64,000 nucleotides of DNA from Pholiota molesta (lineage: Eukaryota > Basidiomycota > Agaricomycetes > Agaricales > Strophariaceae). The notes below the pieces were generated by a model that was given only the letters and a program-made list of their open reading frames with translations, did no database searches and was not told the DNA's origin. The first letter of the stretch is position 1. The number at the start of each line of letters is the position of its first letter. The DNA lies in assembly GCA_014925825.1 (NCBI GenBank), contig JACGCK010000153.1, forward strand, positions 44,909 through 108,908, written 5' to 3'. Below, piece by piece: positions 60,387 through 64,000 of this stretch. Made by a program: the position numbers and the translations under genes.

Positions 60387-60834
60387 GCCCAAATGGGGAG
60401 ACGGGTTTCGATTAAGTCCAAGGAAGGGAGCGTCGATGCCTAATAAGCCCATACTTAAAGTGGAGGCATCGAAAGCACCGGAGGACGTAAATACAAATTT
60501 GAAAATGAAAACAAGGAGTCAACGACCGACAGTGGAGTCGGAGGATGAGGAAGAAGAAGAAGAAGAGGTCCCGAAGAAACAGCCGGGTTCCAATAAAGAA
60601 AGATGGGGAGCTAAGACCGCCGCCCCGCTTTCGCAACAAAAGAGAGTAGAATTTGTATCACCACCAGTGGCTACAAATGAGCGGTTTAAGTCAAGAATGG
60701 CACCTTACGTGGATGTACCAAGAATGGATCCTGCCCTGAAACAGAGATGGAGGACAGGCAGAAGGATCGGCGGGAGGAACCAATCCCGGATACTGAAAAG
60801 AGAGGGCCAGCCTATAAACATAAGGCACCTATAG
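60358..60834 (+). CDS. Gypsy polyprotein linker segment, frame-shifted
   Basis: Continuation of the gag-pol polyprotein in a second frame: GFRPKWGDGFRLSPRKGASM, acidic run DEEEEEEEVPKK, MAPYVDVPRMDPALKQRWR. It overlaps gag by 29 bases and the protease segment by about 90. Either programmed frame change or mutation; the low content of motifs does not decide. Confidence 0.6.
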   Translation: MGSHAKGGFRPKWGDGFRLSPRKGASMPNKPILKVEASKAPEDVNTNLKMKTRSQRPTVESEDEEEEEEEVPKKQPGSNKERWGAKTAAPLSQQKRVEFVSPPVATNERFKSRMAPYVDVPRMDPALKQRWRTGRRIGGRNQSRILKREGQPINIRHL

Positions 60835-61676
60835 AAGAAGAGGCAGACATTGAGGGACTGATGGAGACGCTCAGAGAGCAAAAGATTACGGTCACACAAG
60901 CACAATTACTAGCGATAATGGATGCTCAGCACCGAAAACGCATAGTTGAAAAGCTAACGGCAAAGAGAATCCCGACACAGCCAAGGGAACCCGTACAGAG
61001 AGTACTATTGTTGGGAGAAGATAAAGAGCCAATGTATGACTCTGAGAATCGCCCCTACGAAGTCCTCCTGCAAGAAGAATTACCAGAATTGGAATTCCGG
61101 ATACTACAGCAGGAAGAAGAAGGCATGCCAGAGGGATCGATCGTTATGGTTGACCCGGTAGTGCAGTATCTGAATGATCTGGAACCTGACGATGCGGCGA
61201 GAAAAGTAGTCGTGGCCCGAGAGTCGTACAACCTAAAGGCACTGTACCCCTTAATCAATGGGAATGCCACTATCGAGTCGTTGTTAGATGGAGGATCTCA
61301 GATCATCTCAATGTCAAAGGAGTCGGCCATGCGAACTAGCATAGCATGGGATCCTAATACAGTCATCAATATGCAGAGCGCGAACAAACAGGTTGAGCCA
61401 ACCCAGGGCCTAGCCCGAAATGTGCCGTTCAACTTTGGAGATATTACACTCTACTTGCAAGTACATGTGATGACGAATCCAGCCTATGATGTGCTCTTAG
61501 GGAGACCATTCGAAGTGTTGACACGGATGAATGTGCAAAATGAGACCGATGGTTCTCAGACGGTCACTATCACTGACCCGAACACTCAACAAAAGAGCAC
61601 AATGCCGTCCTATGATAGAGGGAGACCGCCACGATTAGTTCAGAAAAAGAAACCTGAACTGGACGATTCTTTTTAA
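60747..61676 (+). CDS. Gypsy aspartic protease region
   Basis: Retroviral-type aspartic protease that matures the polyprotein. The active-site loop reads SLLDGGSQIISMSKESA, with D-G-G in place of the usual D-S/T-G; the second half has YDVLLGRPFEVLTRM, the GRP flap-side motif. Upstream is a helical, charged region (IEGLMETLREQKITVTQAQL). It ends at TAA 61674-61676, twelve bases before the RT ORF, which is in a different frame. Confidence 0.75.
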   Translation: MEDRQKDRREEPIPDTEKRGPAYKHKAPIEEEADIEGLMETLREQKITVTQAQLLAIMDAQHRKRIVEKLTAKRIPTQPREPVQRVLLLGEDKEPMYDSENRPYEVLLQEELPELEFRILQQEEEGMPEGSIVMVDPVVQYLNDLEPDDAARKVVVARESYNLKALYPLINGNATIESLLDGGSQIISMSKESAMRTSIAWDPNTVINMQSANKQVEPTQGLARNVPFNFGDITLYLQVHVMTNPAYDVLLGRPFEVLTRMNVQNETDGSQTVTITDPNTQQKSTMPSYDRGRPPRLVQKKKPELDDSF

Positions 61677-61687
61677 GCTTCGATGAT

Positions 61688-62605
61688 TTGATGGACAATC
61701 AAGGAGAGGTAGCGGTTGTTATAGAAAGAAATGAGGAAACAGGAGAATGCTACATAGTTGGGCATGCAGCTCCAAAAGATAAAGTCAAGTTTGAGCAGAA
61801 AGAACTAAGAGATGTGTATCTAGCACAGGCTATACACGAGTCAAAACTGGAGGATGACGAGCGAGAGAAAGTACAAAAGTACCTGTATCAGACCGCATTT
61901 CCCCGGACTGACACAAAGGCGCAGCCTAGGGGAGTCTTCGGCCAAGAAATTGTAGAAGAATACGACCCGGAGGAGCATCAGGGAACTCAAACATCTGTGT
62001 TCGCTGGAAAGAAATATAAGAAAGTTGCCGATAAAGTACGACCTGTGTACCAGGACCTACCAGAGAAGTACAGGATAATACGAGACATTAAAGGGGACCC
62101 CTTAGAAGGGATGCTACCCTTGTCTACAAACCCTCCCGACTTCGTGCCAACTGGTAGGTATACTCAGGAACGGAAAGAGAAGATGGATGAATACCATGAT
62201 GGTGATTTCCTTTGGCCAGAAGAAAGGAAGTTAGTACACCAGTTGATCATGCAACAGAATGAGGGGTTCGCATGGGACGACACAGAGAAAGGAAGGTTCA
62301 GAACGGACTTCTTTCCTCCAGTTGAAATCCCTACAGTAGAACATGAACCTTGGGTTCTGAGAAACATCCCAATACCGCCGGGTATGCATAAGGAGGTCTG
62401 TGACTTCATAAAAACCAAGATAGACGCGGGGACATATGAACCTTCAAGTTCCTCCTATCGGTCAAGGTGGTTTACAGTAATGAAGAAGGATGGGAAGTCG
62501 TTCAGGATAGTGCACAGTTTGGAACCACTAAATGCGGTGACCATTGCACACTCGGGATTACCTCCGGCGATGGAGAGTTTGGCAGAACACTTTGCTGGCC
62601 GTTGA
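61688..62605 (+). CDS. pol: Gypsy reverse transcriptase, truncated
   Basis: Start of the pol part: DKVRPVYQDLPEKYRIIRDI, then the RT entry block IDAGTYEPSSSSYRSRWFTV, MKKDGKSFRIVHSLEPLNAV and GLPPAMESLAEHFAGR. Family members continue with a glycine-rich segment and the Y.DD catalytic box; here the reading stops at TGA because 62603 begins the inverted LTR. RT catalytic residues, RNase H and integrase are all missing, so the copy cannot move by itself. Confidence 0.85.
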   Translation: MMDNQGEVAVVIERNEETGECYIVGHAAPKDKVKFEQKELRDVYLAQAIHESKLEDDEREKVQKYLYQTAFPRTDTKAQPRGVFGQEIVEEYDPEEHQGTQTSVFAGKKYKKVADKVRPVYQDLPEKYRIIRDIKGDPLEGMLPLSTNPPDFVPTGRYTQERKEKMDEYHDGDFLWPEERKLVHQLIMQQNEGFAWDDTEKGRFRTDFFPPVEIPTVEHEPWVLRNIPIPPGMHKEVCDFIKTKIDAGTYEPSSSSYRSRWFTVMKKDGKSFRIVHSLEPLNAVTIAHSGLPPAMESLAEHFAGR

Positions 62606-63763
62606 GAGGCTTGCTATCGGGCAAGACACGAAATCAAAACACACACAACACCAGCGGAGTGAGATCTATACTCTGAGATCGAGCGACGCTCTCAAACAAA
62701 ACAAAGAAACCTTCTCTTTAGGGTGGGGTACTAGGTGGGGTGTCTTAATGACTTATCTCAGAACGATATCAATGCCCCAAGTTCGTTTGTATAGGGTTTA
62801 GGGATATATTCAGAGGCTTTTAGTTTTGGAAACTTTGAACTTTGAACTTATCACTGGGTGAACAAGTAAAGTGTATGGGTTTATAAGTGTTTTAGGGTTC
62901 TCTGATGATCCAACTGCGAATGCGAATGACAATCGTCGAGTTTAAGAGTCAAACAAGAGAAAGAGATGGACGTCGTCGTTCACTTTTCGACTATTCCACA
63001 GTCACTGCGACTGTATGACTACCGAGTGGGTTTCTGACCACTATGACTACCACAGCAACACTGGCTGTATGACTACCGACGGCACTCTGTCCGTATGACT
63101 TCCAAATCTGATCTCTCTTTTACTCTCTGAACTCTCTGATGCAACTCTTTGGATTCTCTTTCAAACTCTGAAGTCAAACGATATTTATCCTATTATCTCA
63201 ACTAGGGCGCAACGCCTCTTTGTGATCTAATGGGTACCAATTGCTTGTTATTACAGGTAAAAGCGACGCTAATTTATAGTACATGGGTTGTATGCGATAT
63301 CTCTGAAAATAAAATAGAAACAAAGAAAGAACAAACAGTCTAAGCGAAGCTTGGGTCTAGGGTTTTGACCTGATGACCCAAGTCCCACATGGTATGGTCC
63401 AAGGGTATTTCCTTTTGGGTTTCTCTTTAGTGCCCCCTGTGTTTAGAGTCCTATCACTGGCCAACGAAGGCTCACGCGACAGTTCTGTTTTTAGAATTGG
63501 CGCGGTACATCAACCATCGCCTATTTATAGTGTTGTTTCGACACTAAGCGCCAACCTTCGGTCTCCTCCTTCAGAAATGCCGAAGTCGACCGGTCCGGTT
63601 CGGTTGTTTGGGTTATGCCGGAATACACGTGATACGCACGCCGCTATAGCGCCTTCTGATGCGTATCGCGTGGCAGTGAGGCGCCCGTACGGACCCACAA
63701 AGAGAAGCTGTTCTGAGAACCGCCTTTTAATGAAATTTAATTATCCAAAGAGCCTCCTCTCCT
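62603..63763 (-). mobile_element. Inverted LTR joined directly to truncated pol
   Basis: From TGAGAGGCTTGCTATC onward the sequence is the reverse complement of 57085-58245, position n pairing with 120848 minus n throughout (the 132-codon ORF boundaries agree exactly). The junction lies precisely at the internal end of the LTR. Confidence 0.9.
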
Positions 63764-64000
63764 GTAGATGATATGAGTCGGCAATGGTTTCCGCGTTTTT
63801 GCTATCTCCCGGTTTAATAAGTATTCTCTTTTAGGTCCGAGCGATACTCATTTGCCATTGTCATAGTGCGTGTTGCCCATCTGGTATGGAGGAGATCTCT
63901 TTGTACGCGAGGTACGTCCGACAGGCTTCTCAGACGTCTACTCGCTTCTCGATTCCATGTTTCAAAGGTAAAATGACACTTTCGGCACTATTACATGCCC
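63764..64000. repeat. Inverted copy of the KDZ flank, continues beyond the window
   Basis: Reverse complement of 56848-57084, reading into a KDZ-type exon (GTCCGAGCG..., then MEEISLYARYVQQ) now on the plus strand. The arm of the inverted repeat is therefore at least 1,398 bases and its end is not seen. Confidence 0.85.

Overview
The window reads as nuclear DNA of an agaricomycete (mushroom-forming basidiomycete). Genes are split by many introns of about 50-60 bases with GTRNGT...YAG ends. The recognisable families are typical of that group: GMC alcohol oxidases, BBE-like FAD oxidases, a basidiomycete multi-span membrane family, KDZ transposase remnants, a YR/GCR1-like recombinase, an Spt5-like lineage-specific family and a Gypsy element. 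No bacterial-style operons, rRNA, tRNA or CRISPR arrays were seen.

Layout. 1-1.7 kb: 5'-cut member of an agaricomycete-expanded unknown family. 2.0-2.75 kb: degenerate tandem repeat. 5.45-6.2 kb: secreted, probably GPI-anchored Ser/Thr-rich protein. 8.7-23.1 kb: a run of ordinary genes, namely a multi-span membrane protein, GMC oxidoreductase, aldo/keto reductase, FAD-linked (BBE-type) oxidase and a DHA1-type MFS drug transporter. Together they look like a small oxidation/detoxification or metabolite cluster without a visible backbone synthase. 23.6-27.5 kb: a tandem duplication carrying two small secreted cysteine-rich proteins, with a broken GPI-type gene between. 28.9-30.6 kb: the P-body RNA helicase DHH1/DDX6.

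33.3-49.0 kb is a lineage-specific island. It holds a small unknown gene, a multi-exon unknown gene with a Cys cluster, an Spt5-like NGN/KOW protein that keeps a TPAWD-type C-terminal repeat, a divergently transcribed JmjC-like dioxygenase, and a decayed tyrosine recombinase. Five clusters of a short palindrome (consensus arms GAACAGTACA / TGTACTGTTC) lie between these genes and at both edges. 49.8-52.7 kb is minisatellite and satellite DNA. 53.3-57.0 kb holds a 681-residue ORF with 27-residue repeats and the C-terminal part of a KDZ transposase. 57.1-64.0 kb is a Gypsy element whose RT is cut off and joined directly to an inverted copy of its own LTR plus inverted KDZ flank. This makes a 1,398-base inverted repeat that runs off the window end.

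Many otherwise well conserved genes, including DHH1, contain one or more single-base frame breaks, several in homopolymers, while the long MFS gene has none. I read most of these as possible assembly indels and say so per gene. The recombinase is different: it carries in-frame TGA codons best explained by CGA-to-TGA transitions. Exon boundaries are read by eye from splice consensus and known family sequence, not computed.
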